64,000 nucleotides of DNA from Pomacea canaliculata (GCF_003073045.1 NC_037594.1:26790927-26854926); one strand, 5' to 3'. Positions 49,701-60,979 are shown, counted from the stretch's first letter. The notes: generated by a model not told the origin, from the letters alone. Numbers and translations are program-made.

Positions 49701-51966
49701 AACCATCTCACCAAAATTATATGCATGCAACCAGCAAAACAAATTGGTAGTTTCATGGATGGACAGATTTTTTAATAAGCATTTGATGCAAGTGTCAAAA
49801 AAAAAAACCCTCCAAGAAAATGCCTGTATAGTTAAAAAAGAAACTATTTGTTTACAAACACATTTACTTATAAAAATATGTCAAAATATGAACAGTTCAG
49901 AGACAAAGTACTCTAGAAAAAAGTGCTTTAGATGAATACTTCCAGCATGTATGTATGAATATATTTTAAGCTTATACTTGTTTTTTCCGATATGTACTCA
50001 TGCAAGCATATATGCATGCACATGTATGTGCATTATTAGCTTATATGGACATATACACATTTTGCACAAAAAGATAATGCTAAAAACAAAAACTTTACCT
50101 TTAGAATACCAAGGCTGTTTAAGGTGCGTTCCAGAACATCACACCAGTCAATCATTTGCTCTCTGAGATAAACCGTTTCAAAACATTAGTGAAAGAACTA
50201 GACATTTAAAGAAAAGAACTTAAAAACAGTATAAACTGTTCAATGTTAACCTCCTTATCAAAGCTATTCCCTGAGGTGACATCAAGTACAACCAACCGCA
50301 CAATTTTTGTGCTCAAGGTATGGTAGACAAATGTGAATGACACAGATATGACGTCAAATCACCTTAACAGAGCATATAAACTGACAGAAACTATTATAAT
50401 AAATAACTACTATAAGCAGGCATCATTTTTGTGGCTACAATTTTATCATCTATAGACTAAGCCTTTGTTAATAGATTCAAACATGGGAAAAAGAACTCAC
50501 AAAAATAATTGTTTTGAGAATAGATATTAAAATAGAGCTCAATATGACAGTTTAAGGAAAAAATACAGATGAGAAACAAAAGAAAAACTAAACTTATTTC
50601 CTATATATTTCTTTATCACAGCTAGAATATATTTTTGATGTGCAAACTTTAAAACTGACAACAAAATTAAAGTGAGAATTAATTACAATTTTCACAAACT
50701 GTTTCTATTTAAACAGCTGACATAATTTCCATATGTAGCCTTGCATCAGAAATACAGCATTAGCCTATGGATTTTACTAACACTAACAGGAAAAAGGAAA
50801 GATTGGGATAGATACTCTAGAATGTACAAACAACTGATAGTGTGCTGATACATGCAGTCAACACTTAATCATGAAGCATAGATGATTGATTCCTCAATCT
50901 ATGCTTCTCATTTTAACTCAGATTTGCTTAACTGTGCTGAAAAGTAACTACGCATTTACAAGAGCTGATTTACTTTTGTGAAACAGCATAAAAGAACTCT
51001 GTTTCTGGCATATTTTCACACTAATCAAACATTGGTAATAAGACAAATTTGTTAGTGTTTAAGTGAGAGAGGAAAAAAAAGCAAGCCAACAGGAACCACT
51101 GTGTATCATATGCTCAATTACATGATCAGTATAAGATATAACAAAAGTGAAAATCCATTCTAAAAATTTAAAAACATATCAGAAGGAAAAAAAACCATGT
51201 GATGGGTTTTAATAATTTCTATAAAAGCATGACATCTCCATTGACATAGAGGAAAATACAGGCAGCTATAAAGTTTCTTTTCAGGTGGTAATTACCGTGA
51301 AGCAGCTGTTAGCTCAATCATACGATCAGTGCAGGATATAACAAAAGTGAATGCCCTTGGTGTCTGTGCCATGCAATGGCTGACTGCTGTGCAGTTAGAC
51401 AGGTTGTATGAGACACTTGGTGGCCCTGAGAAGACATCCACGTCACGATCAAACTGCTCCAGGAAAGGAATACGACTTCTCACCACTAGCATATACCACT
51501 TCCTTGGTGTAATTTTCTGATTGAGAGAAAATCTTAACGTCATCTTTGAAATAGATACCACCAGCACTTTGTGCTGAGCCATATTGATCATACAATGTAG
51601 AAAAACATTTCTGATGTCTCTATAACATGGAAAACATATGGTAATCTTTTTTTCTTTATGGTCAAATACTGACTCACTGAATACAGTATTTAAAAAAAAA
51701 CAAGATAGAAGATTTTAAAGTAGTAACTTCTATTACTGTCATGTCATATAAAAAATACATTAATCTCAATAGAAAAGCCAATGTCACAGAAATAAAAAAA
51801 AAAACAGACAAGAGCAAGAAATTTTAGCCACAAGGCTTTGAAGCTATAAACCTTGATAGCAACTCACATCAATAAGCCCAGAGAATCTGTTCTCATAGGA
51901 AGATCCCCTCTTGAGATATCCCTGCTTTATTACATTCTCAACCATTGTCGTGTTATTGATAGACAT
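42505..51966 (-). CDS. PH domain, proline-rich, tandem PDZ-like scaffold protein
   Basis: Eight coding exons in order: 51868-51966, 51296-51516, 50099-50162, 47904-49667, 46423-46631, 45355-45601, 43490-43633, 42505-42630. The phases sum to 958 codons (957 aa). The ATG lies one base after an acceptor, so the 5' UTR is spliced. Exons 1-3 form a PH domain (VIKQGYLKRGSSYENRFSGL, ITPRKWYMLVVRSRIPFLEQ, C-helix EQMIDWCDVLERTL with the conserved Trp). A single 1.76-kb exon encodes a disordered region with SH3-ligand motifs (DVPPLPPRH, DIPPILPPRK, PPPLPARK) and acidic Ser-rich blocks. Exons 5-8 encode two PDZ-like folds (FHIGDIVLSINSVKVANSA; SLGIRRVGGTAEIEYVDPHG) and end NYKSYIVQ. The architecture suggests a membrane-recruited adaptor. 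A relation to mouse Pdzph1 is possible but unverified. Confidence 0.85.
43669..43732. repeat. (GAT)n microsatellite
   Basis: GATGAT-type trinucleotide repeat immediately upstream, on the minus strand, of the exon starting at 43633, i.e. close to its acceptor. Confidence 0.9.
43875..44360 (+). mobile_element. pogo/Tigger-type DNA transposon remnant
   Basis: Terminal inverted repeats CAGGTAGTCCTCG.. (left) and ..CGAGGACTACCTG (right) are flanked by TA. The ends continue with TTACGAC words, as in Tigger-like elements. Between them, plus-strand fragments in shifting frames resemble the N-terminal helix-turn-helix of a Tigger transposase: KRKAITMEVKVDI, QSGKGETATEIGR, LGLSRLTVAAMIKDKDRILE. The catalytic part is absent, so the 486-bp copy is an internally deleted, non-autonomous relic in a PH-PDZ intron. 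Confidence 0.88.
47000..47400 (+). mobile_element. Possible 3' end of a degenerate LINE
   Basis: Plus-strand sequence around 47040-47110 resembles the closing residues of non-LTR ORF2 proteins, which read like S..LRRALKTHLFRKHF. It is followed by a UTR-like stretch with GCTAAGAGCATGCCCCTTAGGA. It is short, broken and without a clear boundary. It lies in the intron between PH-PDZ exons 4 and 5. Confidence 0.4.
47594..47689. repeat. Tandem duplication of about 48 bp
   Basis: Two adjacent copies start CTAATAAGTTGCTTG and end AATTATATGTTTCACA, with a few differences between them. Confidence 0.8.
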
Positions 51967-53993
51967 TCTGTAAATTAAATAAAATCAGTACATTTTAAAC
52001 ATAAATGGATTCATGTACATACACCATAAATACATACACCCTCTTACACACACATATTCAATGCTTCTATCAAGGTAAACGTCATATTTGAGTTGATTGA
52101 GAGGAACTAACTGATGTATTAGAAACTGATGACTAAATCTGAGAAGGAAAATTATTCTGTCCTCTTTAACACGGTGCATAGAATGCAGTGTAACCTTATT
52201 GCAGCTCCAAGGGTCCGATGCAGTGATGAAGTGAACCAAAGTTATATCTGACGTCTGAACACATTCATCTGTGACACAGATAACTAATGATGAAAAGCTC
52301 AGTGTCACGCTGAATGTACCAATCCGTGGTTTCAGAAATAGAAGCTGGAATGCGATGAGAAAGATGGAGTTCACACATACTGCTGTGAATGCTTTTCTTA
52401 TTCAGCTTCTTACCTTCTGTCGGTTCGGAGAACGAGTGCTAATTATCCTGAATGCGAAGTGATTTGAATCCATTTGTGAACATCATTTGCGCTCCTCAGA
52501 CATCTTATAATGACTCTCACACCATCGACCAACATAAGTTAAGCTTCAAAATTGTTGAGTAAGGTTACAGAACACGAGTGCATCTTCAGTTTAATTTGCT
52601 TCCGTGTTTATTTTCGTTGGCCACGATTTTTTGACTTCTGCTGATAGCGATGTATGCGCAGAGTAGTTTCCCTTGCTTATGTAAAGCTGACTAGAGCTGC
52701 CAAGAAATGTTAATTAATTAATGAATGCATACAACCAAGAATCGAAACAATGTCTTTATCCACTTTTACAAATAAAGAATAGATGTGCATGTATTTGTGG
52801 ACATGTATTTATAGTTTTTGTTTACGGGTATTCAGAGTGAGCCGGTCATTTCGCCCCACCGCCAAAGTCAATTCGTCCCAGGTAGGTCAATTCGTCCCAA
52901 CATTCCGTACAGTCCGTATTTTTTTTATTGACCTGCTACGTATACTTAAGCTGCGCTATATATTTTGATGGATATGGTAAAGTTTTAAATGCCCTACAAA
53001 ATGGTTACATGTTTTCTGTCACGCTGATCTTGTTTTCGACTTAGTGAGCTGACATATATACTGCTAATTTATATACTGTTTTACCTTTTTTTTGACTTCA
53101 TTTATTTCTGTTAAGTGCGCCCTTACATACTCATCACCTAGCCGACCCTCACCCCCATACACACACCACCCCATTCCTCCGACATAAAGCGAAAGGAAGG
53201 GAAAGGGAGACTTTCATAATGACGATTAAAAAAAAAAGTCGGTACAAGTATTTAAAATTTTTATTATTGATCTCTAAATTTGTCCCCACCAAAAAATTGT
53301 GACAAACGACGCACACATCGTCGATTCTTAGACAATAAACAGCTTGAAACTGCATTGCTTTATAGTTGTCTCTATAGATGCATGTATAAATAGAAAATGC
53401 GTCTGGTCGTCACTTCGCGGATGTATCCCAATGTCAAAAATCATCCTAGTATTTCCTCCAGCTTACGTATTGCTATCCAGATGTAAGATGTGGAAACAGT
53501 TGAGGCTACCTATAGTTCTCATGCTTTTTGAATGTCATGTTTCTTTTATAGACACCAACTACTCAAGGCATACAGCATAGTACAAACAATAACTTTTTGT
53601 TTGGTTTGTCAAAAGAAAGGGAAAACTGATTTGTTTTCCCAAGAAAAGTACAAACATTTTTCAAATGAAAATAAAACAGTTATAATTCAGACAAAAGCGT
53701 TAAACGTGTAGCCCGTTACGTCATCCGAACGTTAGCGCGAAGCTGCATGCACATGTCCAAGACTCCCCTCCCAAAATGTTTATTTACCTCTAGATTAGGC
53801 CAAGTCATGGGCAGAATAATCTGTGTTCATGCTTATGTAAGAGGCTGATGTCATGCACTTGACCCATAGTTCGTGCTTGACCTTTGGGAGGAGAGAGAAG
53901 CTTTTGCTTTTTGTTGTGGCCTTCCGACGCTTTGCGCGTGACCTAGTTGGAGTTTCCGGGTAGATCCATCATTTTTTTACAGACCTACACCTC
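51967..53993. other. 5' flank of the PH-PDZ gene and 3' flank of the fucolectin gene
   Basis: The acceptor at 51968 shows that the PH-PDZ gene has at least one 5' UTR exon, probably within 52.4-52.6 kb, but I cannot place it. The part from about 53993 down is the 3' UTR of the lectin gene. A 14-bp word GTCAATTCGTCCCA occurs twice (52867-52880, 52886-52899). No further gene was seen. Confidence 0.4.
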
Positions 53994-56607
53994 CTACGTA
54001 TTTTCACGTCTTCTGTTGAGGACATAATGGAGAAGACGACAAAAATCGCACACAGCAATTGCTGCAAAGATGGACGAAATAGCGAGGGTACAAATCATCC
54101 CAACGGCTTGAGAAGATAGTCGCTTGTCATGGACGCTGGTCTTTTTGCGGACCTGTTTACTCATCTTCGAATATTGCACTATAAGCTCTTTCCCTGTATC
54201 CTTCACTTCCTGCTGTAAACTTTCTTGACTCTTATTAACTGGAAAGTGGCAATGGCAAGTGCAATATCCTGCTTTCTGCTCGTCCCCATGTTTTTGAATC
54301 TTTGGAAATAGCGCAAAAGGGAAAATTATGTAAAAATTATTTTTAAAAAAGTACGTCAACTTTAAGTTTAACAGAATCGATATATCTATATATTACAGTA
54401 ATTGCTTTATGAATATTTTACAGAATGTATTTAAGAAAGTAAATGCATGGTTATTAAATGATCAGACGAAAGCCAAGCAAACAAACAAGTCACAGAAATG
54501 TAGTCGGTTACTAATAATCATGCTTACACTTTCAGCAGTAACCATCTTTGTTGTCGTCGGGTTTGAGTTTTCTTGTAGTGTTACACGGTTGGTTGCATTC
54601 TCCTTTAGCATTTCACGGGTAGTTGCATCCTCTTCTGGAGTTTCAAGGGTAGTTTGTTTATCTTCTGGCGTTTCACGGGTAGTTGCATCCTGTTTTGGTG
54701 TTTCACGGGTAGTTGCGTTCTCTTCTGAAATTTCACGGGTAGTTGCCTTATCTTCTGGCATTTCAGGGGTAGTTGCAGTCTCTTCTGACGTTTCACGGGT
54801 AGTTGCAGTCTCTTCTGACGTTTCACGGGTAGTTGCATTCTCTTCTGGAATTTCAAGGTCTGCTGCATTATCGTCTGGGGTTTCAAGGGAGGTTGCAGAC
54901 TCTTCAGACTTGATGAACGAACTGCAGCTTATATCCGACGTTAGGTCTGAGACTTCAGAGGAGTAAACAAGTAACAATATTTAGAACACTGCTATAAGCA
55001 CCTCTGTTGATTTCAAAATAGGTCTTCCTTCAATACAAATCTTTTATTATTGCCACGATTTTGCTAACCAGAAACTACTAGAGAGCTTTGAAATCTTATA
55101 ACCTGTTAAAGATAAAATAGAATGCTAAACAAATGATGACGTTCGAAATGCTTTAAAAATCCTCTTCCTCCTCCTCCTCATCATCATCATCCTCATCATC
55201 ATCTTGAGCTTGATGCTCGTTTGCTTGCACGGACATCATTTATGTGTGTTTATGCTCAACGTTTATACGTTTTGCGTATGCGTGCGTGAGTGCGTGTGTG
55301 CGACTGTACATGAAGCCTCCGTTAAAATTAACGGTAAACTTTTTTCTGCAAGTATCAGTTATGAATGGTTGTACATTTTATGTCTAGAGTTCACTTTTAA
55401 AACCATCGTACTTCATCCTGCCGTATCCCTAGAGGGCGTTGCCCCTATTTTCTTCAGTCATCCTCTACCCAGGAGCCAAATGTATGAAGCAAGACAGCAT
55501 CCAAGTCAGAGACTGCACAAAGTACAAAGTCACCAATACACATCGCGGGGAAAACAAATTTGTACCTTGTAGTTGAAGTCCGGTAGTAACCACGAGGACC
55601 ATCCCTTCATGCTTCACAGTTTCCAGTCAGTGACATTGTAACAGTTTTTATTTGTCCTGGACTTGGAAACTCTCTTGCTTCATAATTTGACTTATGCAAC
55701 AGTTGGTGGTCACCTGGTTCACGTGTTATATTGTCTTCGTCTCCATAAACTTCAACCTCGCACAGTATTAAGTAGTTTCCCGTCTTTGATATGCGGAGAG
55801 ACCGGCCCCAGATGGACTGCGTACAGTTGAGGGTCGTCTGAGGTTCAGCAACACCAGTAAAGTTACGACAGAGTGTAAATCCTTGAAAACGCCCGAGTTC
55901 CACCAGAAAGTTGGACAGTCTCTCATCTGGAAAATACATACAAACAATTTACCTTGGTGTTTTCATTTCTACTCGTGTCTCACCTGAATGGTTTTATTCT
56001 TTATATACTTTGTTTTCTCCAGTTCACTTACCGGTAGAATTACAGTCTAGGCAGCCCGTAATAATGACACGTGACACGAGTATCAGCTTTCCAAAATCCA
56101 CCTTCCACCAGTGGTTTGTTGTATTCTTTGTAAATGAGCGGCTGCACGATTTGTTGCCCAGTGAACCCAGGTTTCCGTCAACGGCGTAACTTGCGTTGTA
56201 GTTGTTGTTTGTCGATGCAGAACTTCTGTTGCATGGTGCATTTAGCGCATAATTTTTCTGCCCTGTGTAAGAAGTAAAAACATGCAAGTCATAAGTAGAG
56301 GAGGAGCAAAAGACATCAGCGAACAGCACAGAGAAGGAACTCGTCATCACGTGGTAGACGACAAGACGACTTGAGAGCTCTCGTATTAACCGAGGAGCAA
56401 AAGTGAGCCACACAAGGTCTGCACTCAGCCACACACACACAAAACAAACAAACCAACCAAAAACCAACCAACCAAAAACCCACCAACCAACAGAAAAACC
56501 GTAAAACAAAACAAAACAAAACCCACAACCAAACAAACCAAAAAAAAAATACAACAAAAAGCAAAAAAGCCAACAACCAAACAAACCAAAAAAAGCCAAC
56601 AACAACA

Positions 56608-56653
<46 letters not shown>

Positions 56654-58998
56654 TAAAAACAAAAGAACAAGAAACAGCCACCTCTGTCCCCGACTGTCCA
56701 TCCCATGATCCTCACATCACACAGCTCAAGCGCAGTGGCTTTGACCTGGCGCACCCGCACGTATCGACCCTTGACGTTGGTGACGATACACGTGATGTTG
56801 ATGGTGACGTAGCAGCCCTCTCGTTGCACCACTTGACGAGAGAAGCACGAGACGTAACACTCTCTTTGGAAGGTGTTGCATGAAGTCGTCCCAATGTCTA
56901 CGCTGACTGAATCTGTGTAAGGTGTGAAATCAAGGTAAATCAGACTGTCAGACACGCGTGCAATCAGCAAACACCTCAGAACTAGAGAATATGTAGATAA
57001 TAGCGGTGGAGAGAATAATCTCTCTTTGCTTTTAAAATTTAGGTTGAAATAATCAGGGAAATTTATACAAGTTAAATAGCGTAGTATCTTGATATAGACA
57101 CATTTCCAAGAGATAATAAAGGACAATACGCGTGTCTATCAGAGAAATAATTAAGATTTTACCAAAAGTTTTTCATAGTCTACAAATAAACTAAAATATA
57201 ATGTTTTTGAGACCACAAAACTATAAAATATTTTGCACAAAATGTCTTTGGGCTTGTCTGATGTAGATGTTAGTCTTCGCGCTTGTTGGTGTGTACTTGA
57301 AATTACATTCCATAGTCATTAAGTGAGAGTAATGCTCGACTCCCTGTAAGGTGTCCTCACAAATAAAATCTCGTCGTGAAGGCAAAGAACTACAGCAAAA
57401 GTAACGAGCTAGTGCAACAGACAGAAAGTTCAGTAGTTACGAAATGACAAAAAAGTGTTTATCAACAAGAAAACAGAAGCGTGGTAACCAATTCCCGAAC
57501 GTGTGTGTTTGTGTGTGTGTGTGTGCATGAATGTGTGTGTGTGTGTGTGCATGAATGTGTGAGAGAGAGAGAGTGCGTGTGTTACCATTTTCACTAGTGA
57601 TGGCTTCAACGAGAATGTTGCTGATGAAGAATGTTTCATTCAAATCCATTTTCCAGACTTTCCTCAGGGTGGGAAGTATCGCAGCGCCGCACGACCCAAG
57701 GCTGTTCGTTACATCTTGTCCGCTCTCTACACCCTGAGGACAACAGACGGGCCGGGGAACCAACTCTGAATAGGCTTTGAAAAAGACAAGGCAAAAATCA
57801 TGAGTGGGCTAAAGTCCATTTTTCTCAATGCGTGGTTTTCTCTTACCTCCGGCAACACCGTTCAACTATTGAACACATGTTCATGGCCAGATCCATGATG
57901 GTCTTCTGCAATACAATACAACAACAAAATACAATACAGCTTTATTGATTCCCAGGGGCAATTCAAGATAGTTCTCGTACTAGCAATAATATGCACATTT
58001 ACATGATATAAAAAGATAATATAAATGTACATGTTGAAATATTCTCTCTCTCTCACAAACACATTCCCAATAACAGGAGATACAGTGGGTGATTTCATGA
58101 TGACTGAGATGAGAGCGACTGAAGTCTTTGGGTTGACTGGGTCTAGTGATTTTAGGGACAGGTACAATGTGTAAAAGTTTCCAAATGTCAGGAATGTGAC
58201 CAAAATCCATAGACAACTTGAAAAGATGTAAAACTTCACTAAGTTATTCGGCACAGTAGTGAAGGTTGCGTCCACAGATCCCGTGTGGACCCGGAGCCTT
58301 GTTTACATTTACTGGCCTCAAGAGATGTTAGAGGACGGGGTAATCACACACAGAAAGAGGAAATTAATAAGACAAATATTTTTTAAAAACAGCCAAAAAA
58401 CAGAACACTCTGAACACCCACCGAAGGTTGAGAATATTTTCAAAAAAAAAAAAAAAAAAAGAAACATACTTATTCGATTTTAATATGTTATTAAACACAT
58501 TAAAAAAATCCTAACTTAAAGGTTACATGATATCTTGTTCGTTGGGTGTCTATTACATTTCATCTCTAAAGAATTAATTAACAAAAACTCTTCTCTCCAA
58601 AAAGGGGGAGGTGTGAAGAAGTGGGAGATCCTAATTAGAGTTTATGCTATTTGTTTGCCAATATTAGCAGATACGCCAGGACAAAGCAGTTAGCGGATTA
58701 AAATCAATTTGCACACCCGAATAAACGGCTAAACCTGAACGAGCACAGTTAGTAAAAATATGGCTCTGTCTATCTATTTATTTAGTTAGTCAAATATAAA
58801 GATATGGAAAAATGTTCAAAGTTATCATATTAACGATCATCCGATTCAATATGATATGATACTTTCAATTCTATAAAAGACTACTAGGTGTCTCACTAAC
58901 AAGCAAACAGCAGAGATACACATGGCATGTTACTTACTCTGCATTAGCAAAGTGTTGAGACAAGAAATTAAAATCTGTAAAAAGAAAACACCATCCAT
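53994..58998 (-). CDS. Type I membrane protein with two fucolectin (FTP/F5-8-like) domains and a repeat stalk
   Basis: Seven exons in order: 58938-58998, 57586-57774, 56682-56912, 56032-56262, 55618-55926, 54528-54952, 53994-54299. The phases sum to 584 codons (583 aa); introns 1-5 are all phase 1. Exon 1 is a signal peptide (MDGVFFLQILISCLNTLLMQ). Exons 2-3 form a first, Cys-rich, divergent galactose-binding-like domain (VWKMDLNETFFISNILVEAI; GRYVRVRQVKATALELCDVR). Exons 4-5 form a typical fucolectin domain: NYALNAPCNRSS, YAVDGNLGS, HWWKVDFGK, ERLSNFLVELG, IWGRSLRIS, YLILCEVEVYG. Exon 6 is a Thr/Glu-rich stalk. Exon 7 has CTCHCHF, RKKTSVHDKRLSS, a helix AVGMICTLAISSIFAAIAV and a short basic tail. 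Predicted role: a cell-surface glycan-binding or recognition protein. The exon 3 donor (GTGGCT) is weak; the rest is firm. Confidence 0.87.
54567..54896 (-). repeat. Coding minisatellite: eleven 30-bp units (decapeptide repeats)
   Basis: Within exon 6 of the fucolectin gene the minus strand encodes eleven units of about ATTRETPEEN. The two ATTRETSEET units are identical in protein and nearly identical in DNA; the outer units are more diverged (ATSLETPDDN, ATNRVTLQEN). The Thr-rich, acidic and partly N-glycosylatable (NAT) units fit an extended, O-glycosylated stalk. Head-to-tail DNA identity suggests copy-number change by slippage or unequal exchange. Confidence 0.93.
55163..55203. repeat. 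(TCC)n/(TCA)n microsatellite
   Basis: Trinucleotide tract CCTCCTCC followed by TCATCATCATC in intron 5 of the fucolectin gene. Confidence 0.85.
56431..56652. repeat. Low-complexity CAA-rich tract
   Basis: A/C-only sequence with CCAA, AAAC and then uninterrupted CAA units. It abuts the weak donor of exon 3 in the fucolectin gene, so on the minus strand intron 3 begins in a GTT-rich run. Confidence 0.9.
57497..57560. repeat. (GT)n microsatellite
   Basis: Interrupted GT dinucleotide repeat with GTGCATGAATGTG inserts, just past the donor of fucolectin exon 2. Confidence 0.9.
57908..58345 (-). mobile_element. 5'-truncated LINE relic in fucolectin intron 1
   Basis: Minus-strand pieces in different frames match the middle of a non-LTR reverse transcriptase: NKAPGP.GI.G near 58300-58340, then FGHIPDIWKLLHIVPVPKIT and QPKDFS. 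It then jumps to a typical 3' end, TTGAATTGCCCCTGGGAATC followed by AATAAAGCTGTATTGTATT and imperfect (ATTGT)n units. Most of the RT and all of the endonuclease are missing and several frameshifts are present, so it is an old internally deleted copy. Confidence 0.75.
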
Positions 58999-59145
58999 GG
59001 TTGTAAAGCAGTTATCTTCTCTCACTAGCAGTCTGCTCCGTCTGAAGTGCTTGTCGTGTCTGTCACCCGCGGATCGCGACAGGAAGCGTTTGCCTGCAAC
59101 GTGTGGGCCTCCATGGCAGCGAGACACTTTGTAAATAATTGAAAG

Positions 59146-59156
59146 TATTTTTATAG
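59146..59156 (-). promoter_or_regulatory. TATA box of the fucolectin gene
   Basis: The minus strand reads CTATAAAAATA about 150 bp upstream of the ATG at 58998. This predicts a start near 59120 and a 5' UTR of about 120 nt. The ATG context ACAACCATGG is a good initiation context and opens directly on the signal peptide. Confidence 0.55.
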
Positions 59157-59159
59157 CGG

Positions 59160-60971
59160 AGTCTTGTCTTTTTCCTTTAACATACTTTTTTTTATTTTTG
59201 GTGAGCCTCCAGCCAGACACTCAGCAGAGGATGCGTAGACTGATGTAGACTGTCGCAGGGCCTAGCACTGCCTGTCGTGCTCAGTGCACGTGACACTCGT
59301 TCGATCAGCTGACCTTGAAAATGCGCTCTTTTCTAAACATCATGGCGGCGTAGGTTTCTGAATACCTTACATTTTTTTTTATTGTGAAACATCAGACATT
59401 CGTTCCTGGGAGAGATCTCGCTGGATAGTTTACTGGACGAGAGTTCATAATTGGTTAAATCAAACATTTCTTGTTGTTTGGTTTCTATAAGAATTTTTAT
59501 TAAAAGGACAAGAAAAGTCTCTTTACTCCTGAAATTTTAGTGCTCCTTTAATTTACTAGACCCTGTTTGTGATATAAGTAAAAGAGATGGCAAAAGATAA
59601 TATGGGCAATGTTTGGCTGCAGGACTGATTCAAACAATAAAGTGACAATACCAACGTTTAATTTCCAGAAAAATCTTTGACTTTCAGAAGTGCATTTTAA
59701 TTTTGTAAAGATTGAAAAAGAAATCCACAGGATCAATTGCGTTTCTCAATTTACAACATAGCTTTTCCAAGATCAGTTTAGGTGACATCTAATCTCTGGT
59801 GTAAAAAGAAATTAAGTGAGAAAAGATCTTTAGGGGGCAAACATTTGGACTCTTGACATAAAAAAATTAAAACCTTTCCAGACACTTTTAGTTAGCTGTT
59901 ATTATTTTTGCTCAAAGTATTTGGCATCTTGGAGTTTTATGAAGGCTTATGGATCTACTGTTGCTTAATATTCTTGGTCAAGCGTTGATACCCGATATAT
60001 TAAAAAAGTTGTCAGTCATCTTTGATAAAATCCGAAACACGAAGGAAAGAGTTTGTCAAACATGTTTACGAAACACGGTGAGATGTGTATCAGAAGCTGG
60101 CTCAAGGAAAACACCACGTGACCCAGCCTCAAAAGCCTTCATCAAGAACTGAACACTTCTCTTTTCTTTAATCTCCTTCACAGTTGCTTAGTGGTATTGT
60201 CTCGGTAGCTAGGAATTTTTTCATCTCCACTTTCCGCTAAGCGAGAAAAATACATAATTGATGTGCCAGCCCATCGGAAGAAATTCAAGACGAGTACTCG
60301 CAGACCCGTGTTTGTAAAAGCGTTAAGCGATATCTGGTTGGCTATAACAGAGACTGTAGAATGGACATTATTTCAACAGCCTGCCTGCTTTTGTAGACAT
60401 CACTGATAGTTTACTGTCAATGGTTCGATGTCAGCTAAAGAAATGAAGATAAAGATCAGCACGCACTATAATTCAATGATGTCCTTGGTGGCCTGACAGC
60501 TGAGAACCGCATGCAATGAACTTGATATGAATGAATGAAAGAGGGAAGTGGTCGTGAAGAGGCATTGTCTTGCTGATACATTGCCACAGCGACGGCGGGG
60601 GAGCCGATGTTTGTAGCAGGAATGAGCTCACCATGGCTCCAGACCCAGGACCACGCCTCGTAGTCACGCGGGCTGTTGTCGGCAGACCTCAGAAACAAGA
60701 GAAGTTGAGCAGCAATGAGATGTAGTCTGGGGTACAGGGGGAGTGGTGAAGGCCTATGAGGATGGTACAGCGTTCAGAGAGAAAATGGCGACAATTTTTC
60801 CTGGAACGCAAAAGAATCGCTTTTGTTATATGCGGTCTCTCGAACACGCAATGAAAAGTTCAAGAAAGCAGGGATTCACACATGGCTCTTTAAATTTTCT
60901 TGTGCTGTTTATATAACCTTTTACTGAGCAAAGCGTTCATCACATGACGCAGATAACAACAACACATGTGA
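59160..60971. other. Intergenic region, nothing firm recognised
   Basis: Upstream of the fucolectin gene. A minus-strand open frame near 60456-60700 is GC-richer but has no start with a signal peptide, domain or matching splice sites. Confidence 0.35.
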
Positions 60972-60979
60972 CAATCTGC

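Noticed and set aside
54409-54966. Plus-strand 185-codon frame rich in VVAFSSGISR repeats
   Set aside because: It is the antisense of the decapeptide minisatellite. The minus-strand frame is supported by splice phases and flanking domains.
56024-56701. Minus-strand frames of long Leu/Val/Cys runs
   Set aside because: They come from the CAA/CCAA low-complexity tract in intron 3. Only the part inside 56032-56262 is exon.
57862-58275. Possible hydrophobic membrane-protein exon upstream of fucolectin exon 2
   Set aside because: Other frames of the same DNA match a LINE reverse transcriptase and its 3' tail, so it is a transposon relic.
60456-60698. Minus-strand frame that might be another secreted-protein first exon
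   Set aside because: The hydrophobic start lacks an ATG in frame and no downstream exon fits. Not supported.
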